The notes beneath the pieces were generated by a model. The model was not told the origin of the DNA, did not search any database, and was given only the letters and a program-made list of their open reading frames with translations. A stretch of 64,000 nucleotides of DNA from Deltaproteobacteria bacterium (GTDB taxonomy: Bacteria > Myxococcota_C > UBA6777), in NCBI GenBank assembly GCA_002731275.1, contig PCBK01000098.1, forward strand, positions 92,031 to 156,030, given 5' to 3'. The position numbers were made by a program, and so were the translations under genes. This document shows, one piece after another, positions 29,945 through 39,639 of the stretch. The number at the start of each line of letters is the position of its first letter. Positions within the stretch are counted from its first letter, which is position 1.

Positions 29945-32900
29945 TTCACACACTCCAAAGATCCTGTTTGTGTATTGACCTGTAGTGTTTGTCTTTGGTC
30001 TCCGATACACGATGTGCATTTTTTACAGTCGAGTGCCGAGAGCAATTTGCAACTCCCCTCAAAAAATGAGCAGGCCGCTTCTTCTTTGCACAGTCTGCCT
30101 TTCTCGCAGTCGCGGCTGTCAGACGGCCCACAGTATGCGGTCCCGTCACTGTTTGTGAGCCGAGTGCAGGCTCCCTTCTCACCACAAAGGTCGCTGTCAT
30201 CGCAGTCTTTTTGTTGTCCAGGCTGACAGGCGTTCCCTCGCCTCACACAATTTCCGAGCGCCCGGCAGTCTGTCGCGTCTTTGCAATGGTCATCTGTTCC
30301 TGGAGCACAAAAGACTTGGCGGCCTTGTGGATCTTCCACGATGGTGCGTTTGCAGCGTCCATGTGCTTTGCAGTAAGCGCTCTTACTACAGTCATCGTCT
30401 GTCAGTGGACCACAGACGGATTGTAGCTTTTTGCACTTGCCTTCGTTGGTACAGGCTGGACTGTTTTCGCAATCTTTGTCGTTACGTGGGATGCAACGTT
30501 GATTGCTCAACCCACACAACCCTTGTGCTGTACAGTCTTGACTGTCTTCGCAGTGCTTTTGGGTCGTGGGGATACAGAGTCTACCTGAGCGTGTGCATTT
30601 TCCCGATTGCGTGCAGGATGTGCCTTGTCCACACACAACACACACAAAGGCCTTCGTGTCTGCTGCACATTTTCCTTGGCTGATGCAGACCTGGGCGTTT
30701 TGGCAGCTGTTGTCAGTCTTGGCGACACAGCGACCGTTTGTGTTGGTTGTCCCTGCTTGGAAGTCACACAGTCCATCGACCCGGCAGGATTGGCTAATAC
30801 GGCAGTCTGCATCGCTTGAGGGGGCGCAGGTGCTCCCTTGGGAGGTCGTGACGAGAGAGCAGGCGCCTGTGCTTTGGCAGCCTTCACTGCGTCGACAATC
30901 ACTGTCTGAGAGGCGAAGACAGGCGTTGTTTTGTCTCGTACAAAATCCCTGCTTCTTGCATCGCTCACTTTTCTCACAGTTGGCGTGGGTGTTGGCGATA
31001 CATGAGAGGGATTGTGTGGCAAATCCGCATCTGCCTTCTTTTGTACAAAGGTTACTCAGAAGACATCCATTGGCAGTCGCGATACACCGACCATCTTTCT
31101 CGGCACAGAGGCCCAGCGTTTTGCACTCTTTGCTGTTAAGGCAGTCGGTGTCTCCTCGCGCACCACATCGGGCGTATCGTGGCCCTTGTCTGATCGCGCC
31201 ACAGTGTCCCTTCTCGTTACAGTAAGTGCTGCGTTGACAGTTGGCATCTGAAAACGAACCACACCGGCTCTCTGTCGCGTTGAGGCGTACAAATTCACAG
31301 AGCCCTTCATCTTTGCAAACATCGCTGTTTGCGCAGTGCGTGTTGGTCTTTGGTTGGCAGGTTGTCGTGGTGTTGAGCTGTACGACTTCGCAACGTCCTT
31401 CTTTTTGGCAGAGGCCGCTGTCGATACAATCCTGATTGGTGAGAGGCGCACAGCGCACGTTGTTGGCATCAAATGAACACGCTGCGTTGGTTTTGCACAC
31501 TGTGCTTTGTTTGCAGTCGGCGTTGCTCTTGGGGACACATCGCTTACTGTTCGTGTCCCAGTGACAGCGGCCATCTGTTTGGCAGAGTTCGCTCTTTGCG
31601 CAGGCCGCGTCACTGCCTTGTACACACGTTTTTGTCGTGCTTTGGTACAGGCACGCGCCGATCTTGGTGCATGTCTCGGTCAACGCACAATCTTGATCAC
31701 TTTGGAGGCTACACGTTCCGTTTGTGGAGAGAGAACAGTGACCCTTTTGTTTACACTGGGTGCTGTTTTGACAGTCGATGGTTCCGTATGCAACGCACTT
31801 GTTGTTTGAGCGAACACAGCGACCTTCTTCTGTACAAGCCGTGCTCTTTCGGCAATCCTCGTTGCTTTGGACGACACAGTTGTTGTCGACGCGATGACAG
31901 CGACCTTCCTTTTGGCAGCCTTCGCTGCGACGGCAGTCAAGGTCGTAAAGCACCACACACTTGCCATTGACGACATTGCAGCGGCCTTGTTGTTTACACT
32001 GATCTGAGAGGTAACACCACGTACAGACAGGGGAAAGACCTGACTTGTAACCACATTTGTTTCCGGCTGTGCATCCACTACTGGCCTCACATTTTTCGTC
32101 AGATGTCGCGATACATCCGAGGACCGGGCTGAGTGTGCAGCGGCCTTCACTTTGACAGAGGGAGCTCTTCTTGGTGCAGTCGTCGGTGTCTTGGAAGACA
32201 CAAGTGTGGGTGCTCAACTGGTATGTGCAGCGACCTTGTGTCTTGCACAGGCTACTTTGGAGGCAGTCTTCTGGCTTGGTGGCCTGACAATTGCGGAGCG
32301 CCTGGGCATTTCCCTGACAAAGACCTTCTTCCTTACAGAGGCTCGAAGAAGCACACAGGGCGGGGACTGGAATGCAACCTTCGCCAACACGTTGTTTGAC
32401 GCACCGTTTGTCTCTGCTGCAGGCTTCTGATGTCTTGCAATCTTCATCACCCCCAATGATACATTCTCCGGTCGCATTTGAACGAGTGCATCGACTTTTT
32501 ACTTTGCAAACACTTTTGTTAAAGCAATCTTTGTCAGAGCCAACAACACAAGTCCCTTCACCGAGGATGTCTTTTTTGAGCGTACAAGTCCCGCTATTAT
32601 CGCATTCCGTGCTGGTTTCGCAGTCTTTTTCATCTTTGGCAACACATTTTGTGCGGTCCTCACTCAGGTAACAGAGGCCTTGTTCGCTACATTCAAGGCT
32701 GTCCTTGCACACGACACAGACGCCTTTGCTCGAACGTCCACATTGTCCTTTGTTGTTACAGATTTGACTGCCTACACAGTTTGTCGCGATACAGTGGAAG
32801 GGGGAGATGGTGCAATTGCGCTCTGGAGTGCAAGCGGTGCATTGACCGAGGAGTGTGCATTCTTCGCTGTTTTGGCACTCTGCGTCGGAGTCCGCAACAC

Positions 32901-34644
32901 ACGCGCCACGGAGAGCTGTACAGCGCCCTTGAAGTCGGCAAGCATCACTCTCCTTACACTCTGCGTTTGTCCCGGCGATGCAAGAGGGGGAGGCGTTTGG
33001 ATCGGGGTTGCGTGTGCACAGTCCGTCTTTTTTGCAGGCTTCACCGAGTGAACAGAGTACGCACGTCCCATTTTGTAAGGCGCAACGTCCATCCTTTCTG
33101 CACCCCAAAGAGGACGAACAATCCGATGGCGCTTTGCTTACACAGGCACCATTCTCCAGGGTGCATCGTCCGTCTTGAAGGCATCCTTTGGATTGGTTGC
33201 ACAAGACACATTGATCGTCTAATTGACCACATTTGTTGTTGCTTGTGCAGGCTTCCGAGCGAGCACAGTCACTGTCACCTTGGACGACACAGGCAAACTG
33301 CCATATTTGATTGCGTTTTACGTGTTGTCGTGTACAGCGTCCTTCTTTTTGGCAGCCTTCGCTCTGTTGGCAGTGGTTGTCTACACCTGGAGCGCAGTAA
33401 ATTTCGGGGACGACATTGCCGATGTAGCGTGTCGAACGAATACACCGTCCTTCTTTTGTGCAGGCTTCTGAGCCTTTGCAGTCAGCGTCTGATTGGATCT
33501 CACAGCCAGCGAGGCCATCCTGGCACTTGCCCTCTTTGGCACATTCGAGTGTCTTTTGACAGAGGTTGCAACCAGCTCCCTGGCAACGAAGTTCCTGGAA
33601 AATACGTGTTTTTCCCTGTGTGTCAGAGATCGAGAGGGTGGCGTTTCTGTTCGATCTGTCGAGCTTCCATGTCCCGCGAATGGTCGTATTGGGGAGCGTT
33701 GTGGGGAGGAGATTGGGCTTGCAAGGTGAGATTCTTCTCGTCTGTTTTCGTTCAGGTGTGAGTGTGAGTGTGTTGTCGACGACTGCGATCGTGCCTTTTT
33801 CGACGATGAAGACCCCTGCGGCTCCTGCACAGTCTGGATCATCTTGCTTGGTGAATTTGCTGTAAGTGTACTTGCCGCCGAGGAAGAAACTAAACGCTTC
33901 CGTATCAGCTGCGACGAGCTTTGGTGGATCGCCTCGTCGCTCGAAGACCTGGATGGTTGGGATACGCCATGTCTCTGTGCCTTCATCGTAGAGGTCGATG
34001 GCGCGGTTGGCGGTGGTGGACCAGTGGCCGAGCATCGCGAGAGGGGGGAAGTTCTTTTCTGCGCCAACGAGTTGCTCGTCCAGGCAGATCTTGAGGTCTG
34101 CGTTGATCGTCGTACATGAGAACCCCACAGGGCAGGGGGTATCGGTACATAGTTGTGTACACCAACCACCATTCAAACCCCGAAAGACACCAAGGCACAC
34201 GCCTGTTTGACATTGGTCGCGTTCCCAGCATGTTTCGCCGAGCGGTTTGGCGTCTTGTTCTTGTTTGAGGCAGACCTTTCGGGCGGTCGCGAGAGAAGGC
34301 GCGAAGGGACCACAGAAGAACCCTGAGGGACAGTCGTTTTCGGTACAATCTTGGGTGCAGTAGTTTTTATTGGGGTCACTCAGTCGGATACAAACGTTCC
34401 CTGTGCATTGGGAGCCATCTTCGCAAGGACCGCTGCCTGTGGATTTTCGATCTTTGGCGACACAGTATCCTTCACCTGTCGCGATGATGTCACAGACGCC
34501 ACTTTGGCATTGGTCGTTGGAGCGACAAAGCTCACCGTCTTCGAGTTTGATCTGCTCAATAGGAGAGCAATGGACCAGGCTGAGACTGCACACAAACAAT
34601 GTGAGCCAGCGTAGTGTGAGTGACCAAAAAGAGCGCGCGGGCAT
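29941..34644 (-). CDS. 1567-residue Cys-rich tandem-repeat lipoprotein
   Basis: ATG at 34644 is preceded by AAAGGA at about 7 nt and begins a signal peptide ending in lipobox LVHC (Cys27). Residues of about 30-180 contain Cys-rich segments of the longer type (C..GF.C, GETC...QCQTGVC) also seen in the 2213-residue protein. Residues of about 185-370 are a nearly Cys-free globular insert with alternating hydrophobic strands that resembles a small beta-sandwich or lipocalin-like fold. Then follow about thirty tandem 40-residue units of the form C..S..C...GRC......C.....DC. Its stop codon overlaps the start of the next gene (GTGA), so the two products are probably made in fixed proportion. The family was not recognised by name; a surface structural role is inferred from export and repeats alone. 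Confidence 0.88.
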   Translation of the reverse strand: MPARSFWSLTLRWLTLFVCSLSLVHCSPIEQIKLEDGELCRSNDQCQSGVCDIIATGEGYCVAKDRKSTGSGPCEDGSQCTGNVCIRLSDPNKNYCTQDCTENDCPSGFFCGPFAPSLATARKVCLKQEQDAKPLGETCWERDQCQTGVCLGVFRGLNGGWCTQLCTDTPCPVGFSCTTINADLKICLDEQLVGAEKNFPPLAMLGHWSTTANRAIDLYDEGTETWRIPTIQVFERRGDPPKLVAADTEAFSFFLGGKYTYSKFTKQDDPDCAGAAGVFIVEKGTIAVVDNTLTLTPERKQTRRISPCKPNLLPTTLPNTTIRGTWKLDRSNRNATLSISDTQGKTRIFQELRCQGAGCNLCQKTLECAKEGKCQDGLAGCEIQSDADCKGSEACTKEGRCIRSTRYIGNVVPEIYCAPGVDNHCQQSEGCQKEGRCTRQHVKRNQIWQFACVVQGDSDCARSEACTSNNKCGQLDDQCVLCNQSKGCLQDGRCTLENGACVSKAPSDCSSSLGCRKDGRCALQNGTCVLCSLGEACKKDGLCTRNPDPNASPSCIAGTNAECKESDACRLQGRCTALRGACVADSDAECQNSEECTLLGQCTACTPERNCTISPFHCIATNCVGSQICNNKGQCGRSSKGVCVVCKDSLECSEQGLCYLSEDRTKCVAKDEKDCETSTECDNSGTCTLKKDILGEGTCVVGSDKDCFNKSVCKVKSRCTRSNATGECIIGGDEDCKTSEACSRDKRCVKQRVGEGCIPVPALCASSSLCKEEGLCQGNAQALRNCQATKPEDCLQSSLCKTQGRCTYQLSTHTCVFQDTDDCTKKSSLCQSEGRCTLSPVLGCIATSDEKCEASSGCTAGNKCGYKSGLSPVCTWCYLSDQCKQQGRCNVVNGKCVVLYDLDCRRSEGCQKEGRCHRVDNNCVVQSNEDCRKSTACTEEGRCVRSNNKCVAYGTIDCQNSTQCKQKGHCSLSTNGTCSLQSDQDCALTETCTKIGACLYQSTTKTCVQGSDAACAKSELCQTDGRCHWDTNSKRCVPKSNADCKQSTVCKTNAACSFDANNVRCAPLTNQDCIDSGLCQKEGRCEVVQLNTTTTCQPKTNTHCANSDVCKDEGLCEFVRLNATESRCGSFSDANCQRSTYCNEKGHCGAIRQGPRYARCGARGDTDCLNSKECKTLGLCAEKDGRCIATANGCLLSNLCTKEGRCGFATQSLSCIANTHANCEKSERCKKQGFCTRQNNACLRLSDSDCRRSEGCQSTGACSLVTTSQGSTCAPSSDADCRISQSCRVDGLCDFQAGTTNTNGRCVAKTDNSCQNAQVCISQGKCAADTKAFVCVVCGQGTSCTQSGKCTRSGRLCIPTTQKHCEDSQDCTAQGLCGLSNQRCIPRNDKDCENSPACTNEGKCKKLQSVCGPLTDDDCSKSAYCKAHGRCKRTIVEDPQGRQVFCAPGTDDHCKDATDCRALGNCVRRGNACQPGQQKDCDDSDLCGEKGACTRLTNSDGTAYCGPSDSRDCEKGRLCKEEAACSFFEGSCKLLSALDCKKCTSCIGDQRQTLQVNTQTGSLECVK

Positions 34645-34757
34645 AGATGATCCTTTTACCAGGGGTGGTTTTCAACGAACACAACATACTCAAGGTATGA
34701 TCACTACAAAGAGCCTGTTGTGGGTATGTATCTCAATGTTGAAGCTGAAATGGACGC

Positions 34758-36017
34758 TTAGCCTCCAAGACATCGCTCGAAGATTCGTTGACATCGACCT
34801 TCTCTTTTGCAAGCTTCTGAGTTTCCACAGTCCTTGTCTGAGCCGACGATGCACACTGTGCCTTGAAGTGTGCAGTAGCCTTCTGTTTTACAGCCTTCGC
34901 TGTTACCGCATGTCTCGCAGGTGTCACCGCTGCGCACACATTTCTTTTGTGTCGCACAATGTTCACTTTGTCGGCAGAGGAGGGTGCTTGAGGCGACACA
35001 GCGTTTGGCTGTTTCGGACCAAAGGCACAACCCTTCTCGTTTACAAGCTTGTGTCTTTTCACATGTTTGGCAACGTCCATCGACGAGGACGCAGCGCTCT
35101 TCTTCTTTGCAGACGCTCGTTTGGGAGCAGTCGAAATTTGCCGGGACGACACATCGATCATCTTCGAGGTCACAGGCACCTTCTTCTGTGCAGAGTTGGC
35201 TGTTTTGGCAATCTTGTTTTGTACCAGCGACACAGTCAAATTGACCGCGAACGCACTTTCCTTCCAGCCGACACAGTTGGCTGCGACGACAGTCATTATC
35301 GGAGACTGCGACACAACGGGATGCGCGTCTGACACAGCGTCCAGCAACGGCGCAGTCGGGCTCACTCTGACAGGACGTGTCGATGATGCAGGCTCCATCT
35401 TTCACTTTGCAGCGTCCTCTCAAAAAGCAGTCGATACTGTCGAGACAGTCAGCGTCTGAGCTGGCGACACAGGTGTTGTTGGGGCCAAGTGTACATTGGC
35501 CAAGTGTGCGACAGATACGACTCTCTTCACAGTTGAAGGACTCACAGACCCCTTTACTTTGGTTGGCAAAGCATCGGTTCTCTTGAAGGCAAACGTCGCT
35601 ACGTCCACAATCTGCGTCAAAGAGCACGATGCACTGTCTTTTGGGGATGTCGGCAAAGCACTTGCCTTCTCGTTTGCAGTCGTCTGTCAGACGACAGTAT
35701 TCTTGTGAGAATGCCTGACAACGTTGGTTGACGACGACACATTTTCCGTTGCGTTTGCATTCCGTGGAGCGGAGGCAGTCGTCATTGGAGGTCGCGACAC
35801 AGGTGCCATTGCTCGCGGTGCATTCGCCGTTGTTGAGGCAAATCCTGCTTCCCTGACAGTCGCGATCGGTTTTGGCGATGCACTGATCATTTTCCAGTGT
35901 GCAGCGTCCTTCCGAAATACATACGAGCGCGTTGGGGCAATCTTGTACTCCACAATGTACGAAGCCGATGAACACGAAGACACAAAAGAACAACAACCCA
36001 AAGCGAGTGATATTCAT
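34758..36017 (-). CDS. Cys-rich repeat lipoprotein, 419 residues
   Basis: An earlier in-frame ATG exists at 36080, but ATG at 36017 directly precedes a signal peptide (MNITRFGLL) with lipobox FVHC, and AAGGG lies about 10 nt upstream, a weak site. The mature part is nothing but about ten tandem units of about 40 residues with the pattern C..S..C...GRC......C......DC, the same unit found in the long C-terminal array of the 1567-residue protein encoded 113 nt downstream. It ends abruptly after a unit (RCLGG) with no acidic tail. It looks like a short, single-array member of the cluster. Its function is unknown and no ligand-binding residues other than Cys stand out. Confidence 0.85.
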   Translation of the reverse strand: MNITRFGLLFFCVFVFIGFVHCGVQDCPNALVCISEGRCTLENDQCIAKTDRDCQGSRICLNNGECTASNGTCVATSNDDCLRSTECKRNGKCVVVNQRCQAFSQEYCRLTDDCKREGKCFADIPKRQCIVLFDADCGRSDVCLQENRCFANQSKGVCESFNCEESRICRTLGQCTLGPNNTCVASSDADCLDSIDCFLRGRCKVKDGACIIDTSCQSEPDCAVAGRCVRRASRCVAVSDNDCRRSQLCRLEGKCVRGQFDCVAGTKQDCQNSQLCTEEGACDLEDDRCVVPANFDCSQTSVCKEEERCVLVDGRCQTCEKTQACKREGLCLWSETAKRCVASSTLLCRQSEHCATQKKCVRSGDTCETCGNSEGCKTEGYCTLQGTVCIVGSDKDCGNSEACKREGRCQRIFERCLGG

Positions 36018-36122
36018 TGGGTGCGAGCCCTTTTTACTGGAGGCTTGTTGAGAGGGTGTGATGTCGTGCTTTTGGCTCATGAGTTTGTCTTGTGTACCTG
36101 GAAAGCTGTTGATGTCGTATGT

Positions 36123-36893
36123 TTAATCTTCGAATCCTGCGCCACCGTCTTGTTCGGGGACTTCTTCTGGGAGCTGTTCTTGTCCACCTTCAGTGATTTG
36201 CTCACTGGATGTTTCTGTGGAAGTTTGTTCGCCATTTGCCTCGCTTGGTTCAGGCGGAATGTACTTGGTACATTTGCCTCCACTCGCTGTGCAGCGGTTT
36301 TCATTTTTGCAGGCCTCAGAGGATTGGCAGTCTTCATTTTTAGCGGCGTAGCAAGTGTTTTCGCGTCGGCTACACAGACCTTCTTTTTTGCAGGACTCGC
36401 CAGTTTTGCAAACGGAGTCGAGGATGACACACTGTCCATTTTCAGCTTGGCATTTTTGTTCTTTTTGGCAGGCCTCGCTACCTTCGCAGTCTTCGAGGGA
36501 GGTGGCGACACATTCAAATCGCTTTGTGTCAATGCCACAGAGTCCGTTGACTTTGCAGGCTTCCTGGATGCGACAGTAACTCTTTGTGATCAGGACACAG
36601 TTGCCACTTTGATAGACACAAAGACCATTCTCTTTACATTGTTGTGAGTTGCGGCAATTTTCGGGGGAGCTGACAATACACTTGCCGCTGTCCGCTTTGC
36701 ATTCGCCGTTGTTGATGCAGAAGCGGCTTTGCAGACAGTGTTCATCAGAGGTCGCGGCGCAGCGTCCGTCGAGCAAACCACACAAACCTTCTCGTTTGCA
36801 CTCTACGCTCTGATTGCACTGCTCTGCTGTGTAAAACTCACAAGCGATAAGCCCGGTGACACCGAGAAGGCAGGTGAGTAAAAAGATTCTCAT
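36123..36893 (-). CDS. Cys-rich repeat lipoprotein, 256 residues, with acidic tail
   Basis: ATG at 36893 has GGAG 7 nt upstream. The signal peptide ends in lipobox LIAC (Cys18). Residues of about 20-205 contain seven 40-residue Cys units. Unit by unit they match the N-terminal module of the 2213-residue protein and the first half of the 450-residue lipoprotein. Shared features include an SRFC or SDIC second unit, a C.QI or CVLIT third unit followed by SYC or GYC, and an SVCK or AFCK sixth unit. The last 50 residues are Glu/Pro/Ser/Thr-rich and end in EQDGGAGFED. The gene is only 12 nt downstream of the four-TM membrane protein gene, so they are probably cotranscribed. Function is unknown; paralogy within the cluster is clear. 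Confidence 0.86.
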   Translation of the reverse strand: MRIFLLTCLLGVTGLIACEFYTAEQCNQSVECKREGLCGLLDGRCAATSDEHCLQSRFCINNGECKADSGKCIVSSPENCRNSQQCKENGLCVYQSGNCVLITKSYCRIQEACKVNGLCGIDTKRFECVATSLEDCEGSEACQKEQKCQAENGQCVILDSVCKTGESCKKEGLCSRRENTCYAAKNEDCQSSEACKNENRCTASGGKCTKYIPPEPSEANGEQTSTETSSEQITEGGQEQLPEEVPEQDGGAGFED

Positions 36894-36905
36894 ATCGACA
36901 CTCCG

Positions 36906-37568
36906 TCAGTATTGTCCGAACACTTCGGTATGGCGGACGTGAGAGAGTTTTGTATAACGTGGGACGAGCATGTTGGGGCGATGGGGGCGATATGGAGCGC
37001 GTCGAAAACGTTTGGGACGGCTCATTCGCTCGCGTTTTTTGAGGTGGTTGTAGTTGATCCAGCCAACAATGACGAAGGCAAGATGCACACCACTCCCGGC
37101 CAAGAAACCCCAGCCTGACGCTGGAGAGAGTGATGTGACAACACGTGTGATGACGAGTACACCCGTTGTCAGAGAAGCCAAGCCAAGTAACGTCCCACCT
37201 GTACCAACGATGCCAGAAGGCTTCCACCACATGTACGCCGAAGCGACAGCAAAGAGAAGCGACGCGCCACCGGCTGTCATCGCTTCTCCTGTGTCGATCT
37301 GTTGTGCGCTTTGCAGACCAAGCCCTGTCGCAATCAACGCGATCCCACCGAGGATCGAGACCCCAAAAGGGATGGGGGTGTAGAGCACCCACGGTGACGT
37401 TCTCTTGCGAGAAGAAGGGGGAGAGGGCCGCATTGGGCGAGGACTATCCTGGCATGTTTGGACAGAGCAGAGTGGTGACGCGTGGGCAAGGCGAGGCGGA
37501 GTCAACAGGCATACGCACACTACAAAACACGAGATCATCCATATCGTCAGGTAAGTACGCAATGCCAT
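36906..37568 (-). CDS. hypothetical membrane protein with signal peptide and four TM segments
   Basis: A 220-residue protein. An N-terminal hydrophobic segment ends in LAHASP and looks like a cleavable signal peptide. A Pro/Ser-rich stretch follows, then four hydrophobic segments (about 62-88, 95-115, 118-145 and 150-175) with Gly-rich small-residue packing, and a strongly basic tail rich in Arg, Lys and His. No known family was recognised. It sits between a barrel-like envelope protein (26 nt upstream) and a Cys-rich lipoprotein (12 nt downstream), so it probably belongs to the same transcript. The ribosome-binding site is weak. An accessory role in export or assembly of the neighbouring lipoproteins is possible but is only a guess from position. 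Confidence 0.78.
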   Translation of the reverse strand: MALRTYLTIWMISCFVVCVCLLTPPRLAHASPLCSVQTCQDSPRPMRPSPPSSRKRTSPWVLYTPIPFGVSILGGIALIATGLGLQSAQQIDTGEAMTAGGASLLFAVASAYMWWKPSGIVGTGGTLLGLASLTTGVLVITRVVTSLSPASGWGFLAGSGVHLAFVIVGWINYNHLKKRERMSRPKRFRRAPYRPHRPNMLVPRYTKLSHVRHTEVFGQY

Positions 37569-37594
37569 GGTCTATGAAAAAGAGCGCAGCTCTT

Positions 37595-38698
37595 TTACCC
37601 TCCTGTTCCAAACAGACTTCCCGATGTGAGCGTCTTGAACAAGGACGTAAAGACCTCAGGTGTGATACTCACACCAAAGTACAAGGACACTCGAAAACGA
37701 CGAACCGTTGGAATTTCTGTCACATCACCTGCGAATGGATCGCCGATCTTGAAGCCACCCGCCAGCTCATCGACGACGCGCATATTGGCTCCGAGCATCA
37801 AGTCAAAGCCTTGACTGACCTCAAAACCAATCCCCGCATAATACGACGTCAGCAGATCTTGAAAGGACAGACCGATGTTGATGTTAAATCGTTGCAAAAA
37901 TAGCGGTGGCTTGAGAGGATCGCGTCCTGAGAACATCATGCGATCCCAAAATTGCCACGAGTAGATCTTCGCGACGAGGATCAGGTCGAGAGCGATAGGA
38001 CCTTCTTCGCTAAGGGCGATACGTGTAATGCTTGAACCGCGCTCTTGCAACAATTTGAATTTAGGAACGATGGGGGTGATGCCGATAAAACCAACCGCGA
38101 TGCTAAAGGTCGACAGTGGGTTGATCTTCATCAGGTAGGTCATGTCGACGAGGCCCAGGCCGGGTTGACCAATTGAGGGGCGACTGACCGTCAATAAGAC
38201 GTTCCCTGCGCGAAAGGGTCCAAAGACGTAGCGACGTACGATGAACTGTTCTTTCTTGGGACGTTTGACCAGATCGCTGCTGATCAGCGCGCCTGCGGGA
38301 CCACGTGAGGCCAGTGATTGAGGTTTCATCTGGACTTTGTAAAATTGACTGACCCAACGACGGACGATGAGGTAGACAGTAATTTTGTCATTTTCATCGA
38401 TGTTTCGAGGGATCCCTCCGAAGATACGACCATCTTCCAGGATACACACAGTCGCGCGGTGTTGGGCCTGATAGTAGCGTCCACAGCTTGCGTAGTCGAA
38501 GTATTGGGGACGTCCCTGACTTCGCTTTGCGCTGCGAAAGACGCGCTGCATCCCTGCGGGCTCTTGGTTGTTGTAGGGGTGGTTGAGCGTCTTGTTTTCG
38601 CTCTTGGATGATTTGCCTTTGCCCTGGGCGTGTGCCGCTGGCTGAGGCATGAGCAAGCAACATACCCCGAGCATGGCGATCAGCTTGAACGCGCGCAT
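37595..38698 (-). CDS. probable secreted envelope protein, beta-strand rich
   Basis: The frame opens at 38755, but ATG at 38698 has AAAGGAG 6 nt upstream and begins a clear signal peptide cleaved near AAHAQ (residue 25), giving 367 residues. After a short Lys/Ser-rich segment the protein has alternating hydrophobic strands throughout. Glycine- and aromatic-rich strands dominate the C-terminal half, including LQRFNINIGLSF, YYAGIGFEV and FRVSLYFGVS. This pattern fits an outer-membrane beta-barrel or a periplasmic beta-rich protein. No named family was recognised and the C-terminus (GTGG) lacks the usual terminal aromatic. It is encoded between lipoprotein genes of the cluster. It could be a membrane partner for them, but that is inferred only from location. 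Confidence 0.78.
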   Translation of the reverse strand: MRAFKLIAMLGVCCLLMPQPAAHAQGKGKSSKSENKTLNHPYNNQEPAGMQRVFRSAKRSQGRPQYFDYASCGRYYQAQHRATVCILEDGRIFGGIPRNIDENDKITVYLIVRRWVSQFYKVQMKPQSLASRGPAGALISSDLVKRPKKEQFIVRRYVFGPFRAGNVLLTVSRPSIGQPGLGLVDMTYLMKINPLSTFSIAVGFIGITPIVPKFKLLQERGSSITRIALSEEGPIALDLILVAKIYSWQFWDRMMFSGRDPLKPPLFLQRFNINIGLSFQDLLTSYYAGIGFEVSQGFDLMLGANMRVVDELAGGFKIGDPFAGDVTEIPTVRRFRVSLYFGVSITPEVFTSLFKTLTSGSLFGTGG

Positions 38699-38819
38699 TG
38701 TGGACTCCTTTATTTGCTGTAGACCTGGATTGTCCGGCTTCATCATTTTCTTCAACTCCTGCGTGTCTATTCGGCACTACGCTCGCAAGGTGATAGGTCG
38801 TAAAAAAGTGGCTTTTGCC

Positions 38820-39548
38820 TCAGTCATTGGTGCCAGCATCTGCGACATTTTCGCTTGTTGTTTCAGCGCTGGGCTCGGTATCTGTAACGATCTCATTGTT
38901 GGGTTCTTGGAGAGTCTCTGTGCCCGCTTCCGTTCCTGGCTCGACACTTTGCTCTCCTGTCGATTCAACGGGTTGTTCTGTCGTTGATTCGCTAGAAGGC
39001 TCAGGTTCAAAGGGGACAATATCTCCAATCGGAAGTGTGTTTCGCGTGACAACGTCGCTCTGTCTTTCGCAGTTATTTTGGAAGAGTGTGGCTGTAAAGA
39101 GCCCTCCTTGTCTTCCATATCGGTCGACTTGTACGACAAATTCGCGCTTCTTTTTGGTGATCAGGCCAGGCACACATGAGATATTTTTCTGTTGGCATGC
39201 GTTCATCTGGTTGATGATGAAGATGCTTTGTGTTGTCAGGATCTCTTCGCCCTTAAAACGTTTGGCTTCCATCGCGTTGGAGGGGGCGTGTTGAATTTCG
39301 ACAAACAAACATCGCTCTCCGACAAAGCTGCCTTCAACGCTGACAACGACGAGGAGGGAATCTGTGCTTGAGCCAAACCCACTGTAAGGGAAGGGGGTCA
39401 AGATGATCTTTGTCGGTTGCTTTGTGGGTGTTTGATCGCCACAAGCGAACACAAAACACATGCTCCCGAGCAGACAGGTGAGCAGCACACGCATCCATCG
39501 GAGTGTCGTGGTGCCTGTTGTGTTGGCACTGTGTTCTGTAGGCGTCAT
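38820..39548 (-). CDS. small lipoprotein, paralogue of the 41068-41712 gene
   Basis: The open frame runs back to 40601 through the neighbouring gene. ATG at 39548 is preceded by AAAGGA at 6 nt and leads, after a short polar stretch, into a signal peptide with lipobox VFAC (Cys36), giving 242 residues. The core (about 45-180) aligns with the 214-residue lipoprotein at 41068-41712: ILTPF..SGFG versus ILTAF..QGFG, GERCLFVEIQ versus RTRCVFFEMQ, CQQKNISC versus CQQFNTSC, and GGLF.A.LF versus GGLLVAELY, with all four core Cys kept. The last 60 residues are Glu/Thr/Ser-rich and end in VADAGTND. No known domain was recognised. The two paralogues flank the 450-residue Cys-rich lipoprotein gene. Confidence 0.85.
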   Translation of the reverse strand: MTPTEHSANTTGTTTLRWMRVLLTCLLGSMCFVFACGDQTPTKQPTKIILTPFPYSGFGSSTDSLLVVVSVEGSFVGERCLFVEIQHAPSNAMEAKRFKGEEILTTQSIFIINQMNACQQKNISCVPGLITKKKREFVVQVDRYGRQGGLFTATLFQNNCERQSDVVTRNTLPIGDIVPFEPEPSSESTTEQPVESTGEQSVEPGTEAGTETLQEPNNEIVTDTEPSAETTSENVADAGTND

Positions 39549-39639
39549 GTACATTCCTTTATGATGAAGGGAATGTGTTGATGCTCTCTTTGACAACGTC
39601 GTTCTCTCTTCGCTCTTGTGTGTCGGAGATAAGGCTGCT

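Noticed and set aside
32649..33761. 370-codon plus-strand frame opposite the 1567-residue lipoprotein gene
   Set aside because: Its Cys/Arg-rich composition comes from reading Cys repeats backwards. No start site and no family similarity were seen.
23303..34644. RiPP precursor or metallothionein-like interpretation of the Cys repeats
   Set aside because: Lipoprotein signals, very large size and regular Cys spacing with hydrophilic loops fit disulfide-bonded extracellular modules. No maturation enzymes are nearby.
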